From assembly GCA_903851135.1 (NCBI GenBank), contig CAINNK010000018.1, forward strand, positions 1 through 36,573: a stretch of 36,573 nt of DNA. Reading direction: 5' to 3'. A program made the translations under genes and the position numbers. Source of the DNA: an uncultured bacterium. GTDB lineage: Bacteria; Patescibacteriota; Minisyncoccia; Moranbacterales; GWC2-37-73. Below the pieces are notes generated by a model, which saw only the letters and a list, made by a program, of their open reading frames with translations, had not been told where the DNA came from and did no database searches. Shown here one piece after another: positions 30,476-36,573 of the stretch (its first letter is position 1; each line of letters starts with the position of its first letter).

Positions 30476-31207
30476 TTATTTTGCGCCAGCCCAAAGGGTT
30501 TCGAAGATGGATTTGAAACTTTCGTGAATGTCTTTGCTATCGATAATGAAAGAGAATTTTTCTTTGTAGGAAATGATGGCAATTTTATTTTTTTCATAGA
30601 TCAACATTTCGATATTGATTTTGAAAAAATTGGGTGGTAGGAACTTTGATTTTCGTAAATGTTCAACATTTTTTCCAGAAAGCTCATGCATCTGCTGGGT
30701 TTCTGGCATTAGTACACGCGAAGATATTTTTTTCTTGAATCTTTCAGGTCTGTAGAATTTTTCAAAAAAGTCATCGCCGAAATCTGAGATATATGTGTCT
30801 GAAAACATCATCAGAATTTCTTGGTTAGGCACTTCAGCGGTTTTCATGAGAACTTCTTTGATGCCTTCGTCACCTTCGAAATAGCGAATTTCAGGCTTGT
30901 TGTCGATGAGATTTGTGAAGGCCAAAAGCTGAGGAATGAGATTGGAGATTTCTTTTTTTCTTTCTTCCATGATTCTTTCCAAATCTCGTGGGTCTTCGGC
31001 AAAATAGTGTGTTTTACCATCTTTTTTGATGGCACTAATCAGGCCCCTTTCTTTTAGGTTTTCAAGTGAAAGGTATACCGTGGTACGTTTGATGCCAGCT
31101 TGGCGAGCAATACGACTGACAGAAGTCTGGCCAAGTTCAAGGGCGGCGAGATAGATCTTCGCTTCGTTTTCGCTCAGACCCGCGTTTTGAAGTTGTTTGT
31201 GGAGCAT
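30476..31207 (-). CDS. TrmB-family transcriptional regulator (module D)
   Basis: I start at ATG 31207 (243 aa, MLHKQLQNAGLSENEAKIYL). The 40 extra residues of the ORF track come from a repeat element upstream. Winged helix at 1-70 (RIARQAGIKRTTVYLSLENL), coiled coil, then effector domain (KPEIRYFEGDEGIKEVLMKT ... NKIAIISYKEKFSFIIDSKD). It resembles the module B and C proteins most. A minus-strand promoter and the dyad TGTCAT-N5-ATGACA at +2 suggest autorepression. It is divergent from the membrane-protein gene at 31582. Confidence 0.92.
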   Translation of the reverse strand: MLHKQLQNAGLSENEAKIYLAALELGQTSVSRIARQAGIKRTTVYLSLENLKERGLISAIKKDGKTHYFAEDPRDLERIMEERKKEISNLIPQLLAFTNLIDNKPEIRYFEGDEGIKEVLMKTAEVPNQEILMMFSDTYISDFGDDFFEKFYRPERFKKKISSRVLMPETQQMHELSGKNVEHLRKSKFLPPNFFKINIEMLIYEKNKIAIISYKEKFSFIIDSKDIHESFKSIFETLWAGAK

Positions 31208-31237
31208 AAAATTATAAAAAAATAAAACATAAATTGT

Positions 31238-31325
31238 CATCCCGAGGAGCACAGTAGTGCGACGTGAGAATCTGCGCTCAGATTTCTCGATTCTTTCGTC
31301 TGCTGGCGAATTCACTCGAAATGAC
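31238..31325. repeat. REP-like element with TGTCAT...ATGACA ends
   Basis: TGTCATCCCGAG at the left and CTCGAAATGACA at the right form the outer stem; AGAATCTGCGCTCAGATT is one of the inner hairpins. Palindromes with these ends are widespread in bacterial genomes. The longer ORF-track version of trmB reads through it. Confidence 0.65.
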
Positions 31326-31340
31326 ACAAATATAGAACTC

Positions 31341-31357
31341 TGTCATCGTAAATGACA
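31341..31357. promoter_or_regulatory. Dyad operator candidate of module D
   Basis: TGTCAT-CGTAA-ATGACA, a perfect dyad with 6-base arms placed just after the predicted start of the trmB transcript. Confidence 0.65.
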
Positions 31358-31365
31358 ACACTTTT

Positions 31366-31394
31366 ATCATAGCATATCTTGAGGAAAAAGGCAA
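31366..31394 (-). promoter_or_regulatory. Promoter of the module D trmB gene
   Basis: Minus strand: TTGCCT, a 17-bp spacer and TATGAT with extended TGC. Confidence 0.65.
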
Positions 31395-31452
31395 CAGATA
31401 AGCAAAAAGTAATCTTAAATTTTAAGTCTTAAAAATAAAAATGACATTACTA

Positions 31453-31481
31453 GTGACAAAACTTTAATTTAGTGTTATACT
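31453..31481 (+). promoter_or_regulatory. Promoter of the module D membrane protein gene
   Basis: GTGACA, a 17-bp spacer and TATACT. Confidence 0.65.
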
Positions 31482-31483
31482 TT

Positions 31484-31531
31484 GTTGTTACGATGAATAA
31501 GTAGTTTGAAACATTGTGGCAACCGTTTTTT
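31484..31531 (+). terminator. Leader hairpin with T-run (possible attenuator) of the gene at 31582
   Basis: GTTGTTACGATG pairs with CATTGTGGCAAC (12 pairs including G-U), then CGTTTTTT. It starts at the predicted +1. The ACGATG/CATTGT part is shared with the leader at 26530. Confidence 0.6.
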
Positions 31532-31581
31532 GAAAATTTAAGTGCTCAATTAATGTAGTTAAAATAAAAAAGGATAGAATC

Positions 31582-31959
31582 ATGAAAAAGATTTTTGGTA
31601 ATTTCGTACATTTCCTTTGGGAAATTCCTGTATTGCTGTTAGTGTTAGTGGGGCATGCGATAAACAGTGCGTGGGTATCTTGCGTTGTTGGTGTGGGATG
31701 TTATTTCCTGTGGTTTTTTATCAAAAAAATCACATACAAAATGGGGGCAGAGAGGCAGAAGCAGATGTTAATAGGATGTAGGATTTTTAACATTGCAGGC
31801 TTCTTTGCTTTTTTGCTCAGCTTAGATCTTGGTACGCCACTTGTGTTTGATACTATGGAGACTTTCTTTATAAGTCTACATAATCCAAGTGTTATTGTTA
31901 TGTCTACCACGTTGATGTGCGGGGGTGCGTTATGGCAGAAAGCAAAATATGCCAAGTAA
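31582..31959 (+). CDS. Small polytopic membrane protein (hypothetical, module D)
   Basis: 125 residues with about three membrane segments (IPVLLLVLVGHAINSAWVSC, IFNIAGFFAFLLSLDL, VIVMSTTLMCGGALW) and a basic loop (KKITYKMGAERQKQ). AAAGGA lies upstream of the ATG at usable spacing. Single-gene unit ended by a strong terminator. No family is recognised. Confidence 0.7.
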   Translation: MKKIFGNFVHFLWEIPVLLLVLVGHAINSAWVSCVVGVGCYFLWFFIKKITYKMGAERQKQMLIGCRIFNIAGFFAFLLSLDLGTPLVFDTMETFFISLHNPSVIVMSTTLMCGGALWQKAKYAK

Positions 31960-31986
31960 TGCTCCCGTAGCTTGATTTTGGTCACG

Positions 31987-32026
31987 CCCCCCCCAGTTCG
32001 TGGTATCGAACTGGGGGATTTTTTTA
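31987..32026 (+). terminator. Terminator after the module D membrane protein gene
   Basis: CCCCCAGTTCG and CGAACTGGGGG with a 6-base loop, then ATTTTTTT. Confidence 0.9.
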
Positions 32027-32159
32027 TTCAAAAATCAAACACGCAATGCGAAGTGTTTTTTATTTTTTATTTCTTAAACCCTTCCAAATGCTGCTACAGT
32101 TTCAAAATCCATTGGGCTTGTTGGGGATAAAAATATTTTCTAAGCTTCTTAATGTTAGT

Positions 32160-32188
32160 TTGTTTTATCTCAGCATCTCCTATATTAT
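32160..32188 (+). promoter_or_regulatory. Possible rsgA promoter
   Basis: TTGTTT, a 17-bp spacer and TATTAT, 29 bases before the rsgA start. The -35 is weak. Confidence 0.35.
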
Positions 32189-32216
32189 AAAAAGATAAGT
32201 TAACTTAAAGAAAAAT

Positions 32217-33305
32217 ATGAACCTTAATGATTTAGGTTGGGAAAAATATCGGGAAAGTTTGAAAGATCAAGAAGGGATTGTTCTGGAAAATGTCGGCAGA
32301 GTCGCGGTGGAAAACCGGGGCGGCTATTTGCTGTGGTGCCAAGCTGGCGAACTGGAGGGTATTGTGCGGGGAAAATTCATGAATACAAATAAATTGGACA
32401 GTCAATATCCAAAAGTTGGCGACTGGGTGATTTTTGAAAAACTTTCCGGTGAGCAAAAAGCGGTTATTGTTTCGATTCTGCCACGACAGAGCAAACTTTC
32501 TCGTCGAAGAGTGGCCAAAGACCGAGAAGCAATTTTGGACAAAAAAGAAGAGCAAATTATTGCGACTAATGTTGATTTGGTTTTTGTGGTGCAAGGATTG
32601 GACGGGGATTTTAATCTTGCTCGTTTGGAAAGATATGTGGCGATGGCTAAAGAGGGAAATTGTCGACCAATCATCTTGCTGAATAAATGTGACGCAGTTA
32701 GTGATGGTCAAGCAAAATTCGAGCAAGTCAAAAAGGCGCTGCCAGGAATCGAGATATTTTTGATTAGTGCTACGAAAGAAATCGGGCTTGAAAAAGTTCG
32801 TGCGCTTATTGAAATTGGAATTTCGGTGGTCTTTGTTGGTTCATCTGGAGCTGGAAAGTCGACGTTGATTAATAAATTGTTGGGAAACCATAGTCAGGAA
32901 ACCAGAGAAGTCAGAACTGACGACAGCAAAGGAAAACACACAACAACCAAAAGAGAACTGATTTTGCTGCCTAGCGGTGGAATTTTGATTGATACGCCTG
33001 GGATGCGAGAATTGGGATTGTGGGCTGGGACTGAAGCGGTGGTGGAAGCTTTTGATGACATTGAGGCGCTTGTTGAAAAATGTAAATTTAGCGATTGTGA
33101 TCATCAGGTGAGCAAGGGCTGCGCAATTATTGAAGCTGTCGAAAAAGGCGATTTAGTTAAAGAAAGATATGAAAATTTTTTGAAACTTCGAAATGAGCTT
33201 AGTCCGAAAATTTTTCAGGAAAAAAGAAAAATACAAGATGCTCAAAAACGCACTTTGCGAAAAGACATTAAACAAAAAGAATTTAGAAAGAAAAAACAAA
33301 TATAA
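32217..33305 (+). CDS. rsgA: Ribosome small-subunit-dependent GTPase RsgA
   Basis: A 362-residue circularly permuted GTPase that assists maturation of the 30S subunit. An N-terminal OB fold (about 20-95) is followed by G4 NKCD, G1 GSSGAGKSTLINKLLG, and G3 DTPGMRELGL, in the permuted order. The C-terminal zinc-binding part has CKFSDCDHQVSKGC. The basic tail (RKIQDAQKRTLRKDIKQKEF) is typical. No Shine-Dalgarno sequence before the ATG. Confidence 0.97.
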   Translation: MNLNDLGWEKYRESLKDQEGIVLENVGRVAVENRGGYLLWCQAGELEGIVRGKFMNTNKLDSQYPKVGDWVIFEKLSGEQKAVIVSILPRQSKLSRRRVAKDREAILDKKEEQIIATNVDLVFVVQGLDGDFNLARLERYVAMAKEGNCRPIILLNKCDAVSDGQAKFEQVKKALPGIEIFLISATKEIGLEKVRALIEIGISVVFVGSSGAGKSTLINKLLGNHSQETREVRTDDSKGKHTTTKRELILLPSGGILIDTPGMRELGLWAGTEAVVEAFDDIEALVEKCKFSDCDHQVSKGCAIIEAVEKGDLVKERYENFLKLRNELSPKIFQEKRKIQDAQKRTLRKDIKQKEFRKKKQI

Positions 33306-33329
33306 AGTCAATGTACTCTTTAGTTTTTA

Positions 33330-33470
33330 GAAGCTAAGTTAACAATTTTTACGAGCTCGTTTACTTTTTAGGACACGCACCTTGGTCAGGAACTATGACC
33401 AAGGGCTCAGGCTTCCTGTCAGGCGCTATGGTCTAAAAAGCAAACAAACTCATAAAAATTCAGAAGTAAT
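33330..33470. repeat. Cloverleaf-like repeat, copy B
   Basis: Outer arms 33346-33371 and 33433-33458 (26 positions, 3 C/A mismatches, all at sites that pair in or differ from copy A), inner hairpins CCTTGGTC/GACCAAGG and CAGG-CTT-CCTG. Shared flanks and GGACACGC with copy A at 25449-25585. Confidence 0.8.
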
Positions 33471-33543
33471 ATTTGTTTAGAGTTATATATCTTGTATGAC
33501 TTAACAATGTAGCAATATAGCAATTTGAATTTCTTGTTTAAGC

Positions 33544-33572
33544 TTGACTTTTTCATTTTTATCCTGTATAAT
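33544..33572 (+). promoter_or_regulatory. Strong promoter upstream of the small CPHC protein
   Basis: TTGACT, a 17-bp spacer and a perfect TATAAT. Transcription would begin near 33579, immediately before a terminator-like hairpin. Confidence 0.75.
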
Positions 33573-33582
33573 GAATTTGTAG

Positions 33583-33615
33583 AAGTAACGGGTGAAAGCC
33601 ACGTTACTTTTTTTG
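33583..33615 (+). terminator. Leader terminator / possible attenuator
   Basis: AAGTAACG and CGTTACTT with an 11-base loop, then TTTTTTG. It lies within the first 40 bases of the transcript, as in the nusA leader. Confidence 0.75.
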
Positions 33616-33664
33616 TTTATTAATTAGTAATAACATAATCATTTTTGTCAAAATATGGCAAAAA

Positions 33665-33817
33665 ATGAGCAAAAACAAAATGGAAAACAAAAACTGTCCT
33701 CATTGTGAGGCAAAAAAAGTGGAAGAGCGGGCCAACGATGAATTTTCATTGGCAGTGCTTATCTCTCTTGTTCCAATGCTCGTTTTCGTTTTATTTGGAC
33801 AAGTCGGTCTTTTCTAA
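33665..33817 (+). CDS. Small CxxC, single-membrane-span protein
   Basis: 50 residues, below the ORF-track limit: MSKNKMENKNCPHCEAKKVE then a hydrophobic end (LAVLISLVPMLVFVLFGQVG). The CPHC knuckle suggests half a zinc ribbon or a redox site at the membrane surface; it might pair in a dimer. A start at the internal ATG (33680) is also possible. Neither ATG has a Shine-Dalgarno sequence. The frame is bounded by a promoter-leader upstream and a terminator downstream, which supports it. Confidence 0.55.
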   Translation: MSKNKMENKNCPHCEAKKVEERANDEFSLAVLISLVPMLVFVLFGQVGLF

Positions 33818-33846
33818 ACCGAACCTTAAAGTCCAAGTGACGAAAG

Positions 33847-33875
33847 AAGCCGCTAGTGAAACTGTCGGCTTTTTT
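33847..33875 (+). terminator. Terminator after the small CPHC protein
   Basis: AAGCCG and CGGCTT with a 13-base loop, then TTTTTG. Confidence 0.7.
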
Positions 33876-33934
33876 TGTTGTCTTTTTTGTGGTATCTTGG
33901 TGAATATAGGGAATAATTCTTTGTTTGAAATATT

Positions 33935-35131
33935 ATGGCGGGAGTTAACTTCAAAGGGAAAGGTTTGAATCAAACATTGTTTTCCAAAAAAGCTGTGCGC
34001 GCAACGGCTGGAAAAAGAAGCAGCGCTTTTAAGGCGATCATGGAAAATAAAGCTGTCGCGAGTGTTATGGATAAACGCGGCGAAAAAAGCGCTTTTTATG
34101 ATGCACTGAAAAAAAGAGGTCAGGCTGCTGGTAAAAAAGGCATTACCAAAAATGTGCTGAAAAAAGTCTTGGGTGACATTGAGCATTCCGGAGAGTTTAG
34201 TCACAAGGAGATGCACGTGTTGGGGGAAGAATTGATCGGAGGGGCTGCCGCTTCCCGAATTGTGCGCGATCATTCAGTTGATCACTCTGAGGGTCATGAG
34301 CGCGGCAATGTTCGCCGAAGAAATTTTGATGAAGTGCTTGAAAAGCAGCATTCAAGACACTACGAAAAAATTCAGAGTGGGGTTGAGTCACCAGCCCAAG
34401 CTTCAGCAAGAAGACTGATGCTAACGCCAAATAAAAATATAGAAAATGCGTCAAGGCAAATGCAAGGCAATCGCATTGGGGAAATTCTCAGTGAAGACAA
34501 AGTGCGTCGTTTCGACCATTTTCATCCTAATGAGGACTTGGAAGCTCAGGATGGAGTGGTATCTTCTGCGCTAGAAAGAATAAAAAAATTAGCAACTGCT
34601 ACGGCTAGCAGTGAAGAAAGCATCAGACAAGAAGGCAATAGTAAAATTAGAGAAATGTTAAGTAAGGATATTACAAAGAAACTTGATTTTGTTCACTCAG
34701 GTACGGAAGAAGAAAAGCAAGTTGAAGTTGTGCCTCTCAAGGAAGAAGAAGAAAAAAAGAATACATTGATTGAGGAAACGCAAAAGAGAAAATTGACACT
34801 GAATGAAATATTAAATCGAAATGTCACGGAACGATTAAAATCTGTTGGTCGCCAAAGCAAGAAAGAGAATCAAGTTGAATCAGGAAATGAGACAAATGAT
34901 GAAACGAGTAAGGATGAAAAAAACAAGCAAACGCGCAGTGAGAGCAATGTTCCCACATCAAATTCCAGTTTTTTGCAGAACAATTCTCAAGCTTTTGGGT
35001 ATATTGCAAAGCATTTGAAAAGTTTCAACAAGGTGGTTGATTATGATAAAATAAAATCAATCATTGCTAAGATTGCGGAAGATGAAGAAGATGATGAAGA
35101 AGAAAAAAATGGAAGTAAATTTACGTCGTAA
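33935..35131 (+). CDS. Hypothetical protein with degenerate internal repeats
   Basis: 398 residues, highly charged, no membrane segment. The N-terminus is basic (NFKGKGLNQTLFSKKAVRAT). At least three, perhaps four, repeats of about 24 residues are visible: NRIGEILSEDKVRRFDHFHP, SKIREMLSKDITKKLDFVHS, LTLNEILNRNVTERLKSVGR and a poorer NFDEVLEKQHSRHYEKIQSG, separated by acidic linkers. It ends with an acidic run (EDEEDDEEEK). No family is recognised. It starts without a Shine-Dalgarno sequence and precedes the exchanger gene by 25 bases; co-expression is likely. Confidence 0.7.
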   Translation: MAGVNFKGKGLNQTLFSKKAVRATAGKRSSAFKAIMENKAVASVMDKRGEKSAFYDALKKRGQAAGKKGITKNVLKKVLGDIEHSGEFSHKEMHVLGEELIGGAAASRIVRDHSVDHSEGHERGNVRRRNFDEVLEKQHSRHYEKIQSGVESPAQASARRLMLTPNKNIENASRQMQGNRIGEILSEDKVRRFDHFHPNEDLEAQDGVVSSALERIKKLATATASSEESIRQEGNSKIREMLSKDITKKLDFVHSGTEEEKQVEVVPLKEEEEKKNTLIEETQKRKLTLNEILNRNVTERLKSVGRQSKKENQVESGNETNDETSKDEKNKQTRSESNVPTSNSSFLQNNSQAFGYIAKHLKSFNKVVDYDKIKSIIAKIAEDEEDDEEEKNGSKFTS

Positions 35132-35156
35132 TCAATTTTTTTAAATATAAATATTT

Positions 35157-36314
35157 ATGAAAAACAAGAATCAGATTATTAATATTGCCCTGTATATTTT
35201 GCTGGCAGTATTTTTGCGCTATGTGATGGTAGATATTATGGATCGCGGCTCGCTGCTGCTTGAAATTATTGCAATCGGAGTTATTTTTGTGATTGGGATT
35301 GGTTTTGTTTTTCGGGGAACGGCTAATATCATCGAGGAAACTACTGAGGTTCTTAAGGATAGAACTGGTTTGGCCGGGGGATTTTTACAATCATTTGGAA
35401 CGGCTTTTCCGGATATGATTATTGGAGTCACGGCTGCCATTTTAAGTTTAAGTGTTCGCGAGTCGGATTTGGCTAGGTCAATTAATTTGGCTATTATTGC
35501 CGCAGCGGCAACCTTTGGTTCAAATATTTACAATATCGTCCATGCCGTTTGGTGTCTTTATCGTCAGAATCTTTCCAATCGTTTGAGCAAAACAATTTTA
35601 ATGTTTCCACCTTTAAAAATCGGTGGAAAATTGACTCCACTTGATCAACATTCGGCCAAGCCTTCCAAGCGAGAAATGGATGCGGCCATTGATATCCTTT
35701 CGGTGCTGACATTGCTGACAGCGGTCGTGGCCGTTTTCATGGTGATTTTTGGACAAGTTAAATCTTTGGGTGGGGTGATTGAAGGAGATGTGTATGAACT
35801 TACTAGGCCGGTAGGAATTTTGCTTTTTCTGCTTTGCGTTGGAACCCTTTATTATTTTCGAAAAGATGAGCGTCCGCAGTCTCTGGAAAAAGAAATTATT
35901 GAAGAAGAAAAATATTATGCCAAGCAAAAGACCATTCGAATTTGGCTGGATCTTGTGCTTTCGGGCATTGCAATTTTGTTTGCCGCTGAGAGCATGGTGC
36001 GAGCGATGGAGGTTTTTGCGCATTTGACTCACTTGCCATTTGTGGCAACCGGCATCTTGGCTGGGGTTATTGGTTGCTTTGGCGAAATGTTGGTGGTGCA
36101 CAATTTTTCAGTCAATCCGAAAGGTCGTATTGGCGATGCGATTGTGGGAGTGGCAATGGATAATATTGTCACAACCTTGGGCGCTTCGATTGTGGCGGTG
36201 ATGGGTGGAATCTTTTTGGGAGGAAATTCCTTGATTGTAATTTTCATGATTATTTTGGCAGGTAACACGGTTTTGATTCAACAGATTTCGAGACTTAAAA
36301 ATGCAATCAAATAA
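35157..36314 (+). CDS. CaCA-superfamily cation/calcium exchanger-like membrane protein
   Basis: 385 residues with two homologous halves of about five membrane segments each. The first alpha repeat reads LAGGFLQSFGTAFPDMIIGV followed by FGSNIYNI; the second has GVIGCFGEMLVVHNFSV and GVAMDNIVTTLG. These match the alpha repeats of Na+/Ca2+ and K+-dependent exchangers, with Asp and Glu as the ion ligands. A charged loop (EKEIIEEEKYYAKQK) joins the halves. The transported ion cannot be read from the sequence. Confidence 0.85.
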   Translation: MKNKNQIINIALYILLAVFLRYVMVDIMDRGSLLLEIIAIGVIFVIGIGFVFRGTANIIEETTEVLKDRTGLAGGFLQSFGTAFPDMIIGVTAAILSLSVRESDLARSINLAIIAAAATFGSNIYNIVHAVWCLYRQNLSNRLSKTILMFPPLKIGGKLTPLDQHSAKPSKREMDAAIDILSVLTLLTAVVAVFMVIFGQVKSLGGVIEGDVYELTRPVGILLFLLCVGTLYYFRKDERPQSLEKEIIEEEKYYAKQKTIRIWLDLVLSGIAILFAAESMVRAMEVFAHLTHLPFVATGILAGVIGCFGEMLVVHNFSVNPKGRIGDAIVGVAMDNIVTTLGASIVAVMGGIFLGGNSLIVIFMIILAGNTVLIQQISRLKNAIK

Positions 36315-36458
36315 TTTACAAGGTTAAAATCATATAAAGACAAAAGCTGAAAAGTGAAATAAATTTGTTGCTAGCTTTTTAAATATGAGTAGTATAATTT
36401 TAGCATAAATCATTAATAAAAATATTATGAAAAAAGGGTTAATAGTAAATATGTAATG
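36315..36458. other. AT-rich gap before the right-hand transposase
   Basis: No gene or clear signal; GGGTTAATAG near 36437 may be the end of the insertion sequence, but the second inverted repeat is outside the window. Confidence 0.3.
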
Positions 36459-36573
36459 CTATTTTGCTAAAATTTCATTAATCATTTTTAGTTTTCTGTC
36501 CTTTTTCATTCCTCTGTGAATTCTCAGCATATCTTTCAAATGAGCGAATGACCCATCCAATGAATTTGTAGTA
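36459..36573 (-). pseudogene. 3' end of a transposase, cut by the window edge (IS1595-like)
   Basis: On the minus strand the 37 residues before the TAG read NSLDGSFAHLKDMLRIHRGM and KKDRKLKMINEIL. The N-S-x-x-G-x-F-x-x-L-K...H-R-G-x-x-K-x-R pattern is the C-terminal signature of IS1595/IS1016-type DDE transposases. It is too short to tell whether the gene is intact; it does not belong to the same family as the fragment at 1-94. Confidence 0.7.

Larger units (their letters stand above)
31208..31581. other. Divergent intergenic region of module D
   Basis: It contains a REP-like repeat, the trmB dyad operator and promoter, the rightward promoter and a leader hairpin followed by a T-run. Confidence 0.6.
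33306..33664. other. Intergenic region downstream of rsgA
   Basis: No ORF is supported. It holds cloverleaf repeat copy B (33330-33470), then a strong promoter and leader terminator (33544-33615). Confidence 0.6.

Noticed and set aside
29906-30527. Overlapping ORFs on both strands around the tRNA-Pro array (for example 30084-30527, 29906-30124, 30106-30312)
   Set aside because: They contain RRDSNP- and GAGIRT-like peptides, the known product of translating tRNA antisense, and run through hairpin repeats without ribosome-binding sites.

Overview
The window looks like a chromosomal segment of an AT-rich bacterium of the Patescibacteria (Candidate Phyla Radiation), possibly a parcubacterium. 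This is inferred from several repeated TrmB-type regulators, a PaaX/Cas2-like protein, a LysM-CHAP cell-wall protein, a TrbL/VirB6-like membrane protein, Patescibacteria-type hypothetical proteins, and core genes that mostly lack Shine-Dalgarno sequences. TGA is used as a stop codon (for example after the PLP-fold gene), which argues against the TGA-recoded Gracilibacteria/Absconditabacteria. Both edges are cut inside transposase genes.

Layout. 1-600: 3' end of an rve-type transposase directly followed by the C-terminal half of a trmB gene. 711-1469: a membrane-anchored PaaX/Cas2-like regulator gene bracketed by a 36-bp inverted repeat. 1.7-15.8 kb: mostly core genes, namely pcrA, a Xer recombinase, a LysM-CHAP protein, a TrbL/VirB6-like membrane protein plus a conserved hypothetical, nusA, a manganese-dependent pyrophosphatase, trigger factor and clpP. 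16-21.2 kb: a trmB gene divergent from an accessory cluster (PLP fold-II protein, unknown protein, two SDR-fold proteins, two small membrane proteins) whose intergenic gaps carry repeated, covarying hairpin leaders. 21.4-25.3 kb: gpmI, rny and HU. 25.6-32 kb: three more trmB genes, each divergent from small accessory genes (unknown proteins, a pentapeptide-repeat protein, a small membrane protein), and a tRNA-Pro followed by scattered fragments of its own 3' end. 32.2-36.3 kb: rsgA, two unknown proteins and a CaCA-type cation exchanger. 36.46 kb to the end: 3' end of another transposase.

How it fits together. The most interesting pattern is a repeated module: a TrmB-family gene on the minus strand, back to back with strongly expressed accessory gene(s) on the plus strand. 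It occurs four times in 16 kb. The shared intergenic regions contain good sigma-70 promoters, dyads where operators should be, hairpin leaders and strong GGAG ribosome-binding sites that most core genes here lack. In the largest module the three enzyme-fold proteins all appear, by eye, to have lost canonical catalytic residues.

The intergenic DNA is also unusual. It has at least three repeat classes: word-repeat hairpins built from locus-specific short words, cloverleaf-like multi-hairpin repeats, and an identical GGAGGCTCAACCTCC hairpin at two loci. All assignments rest on reading the sequence; no database search was run.
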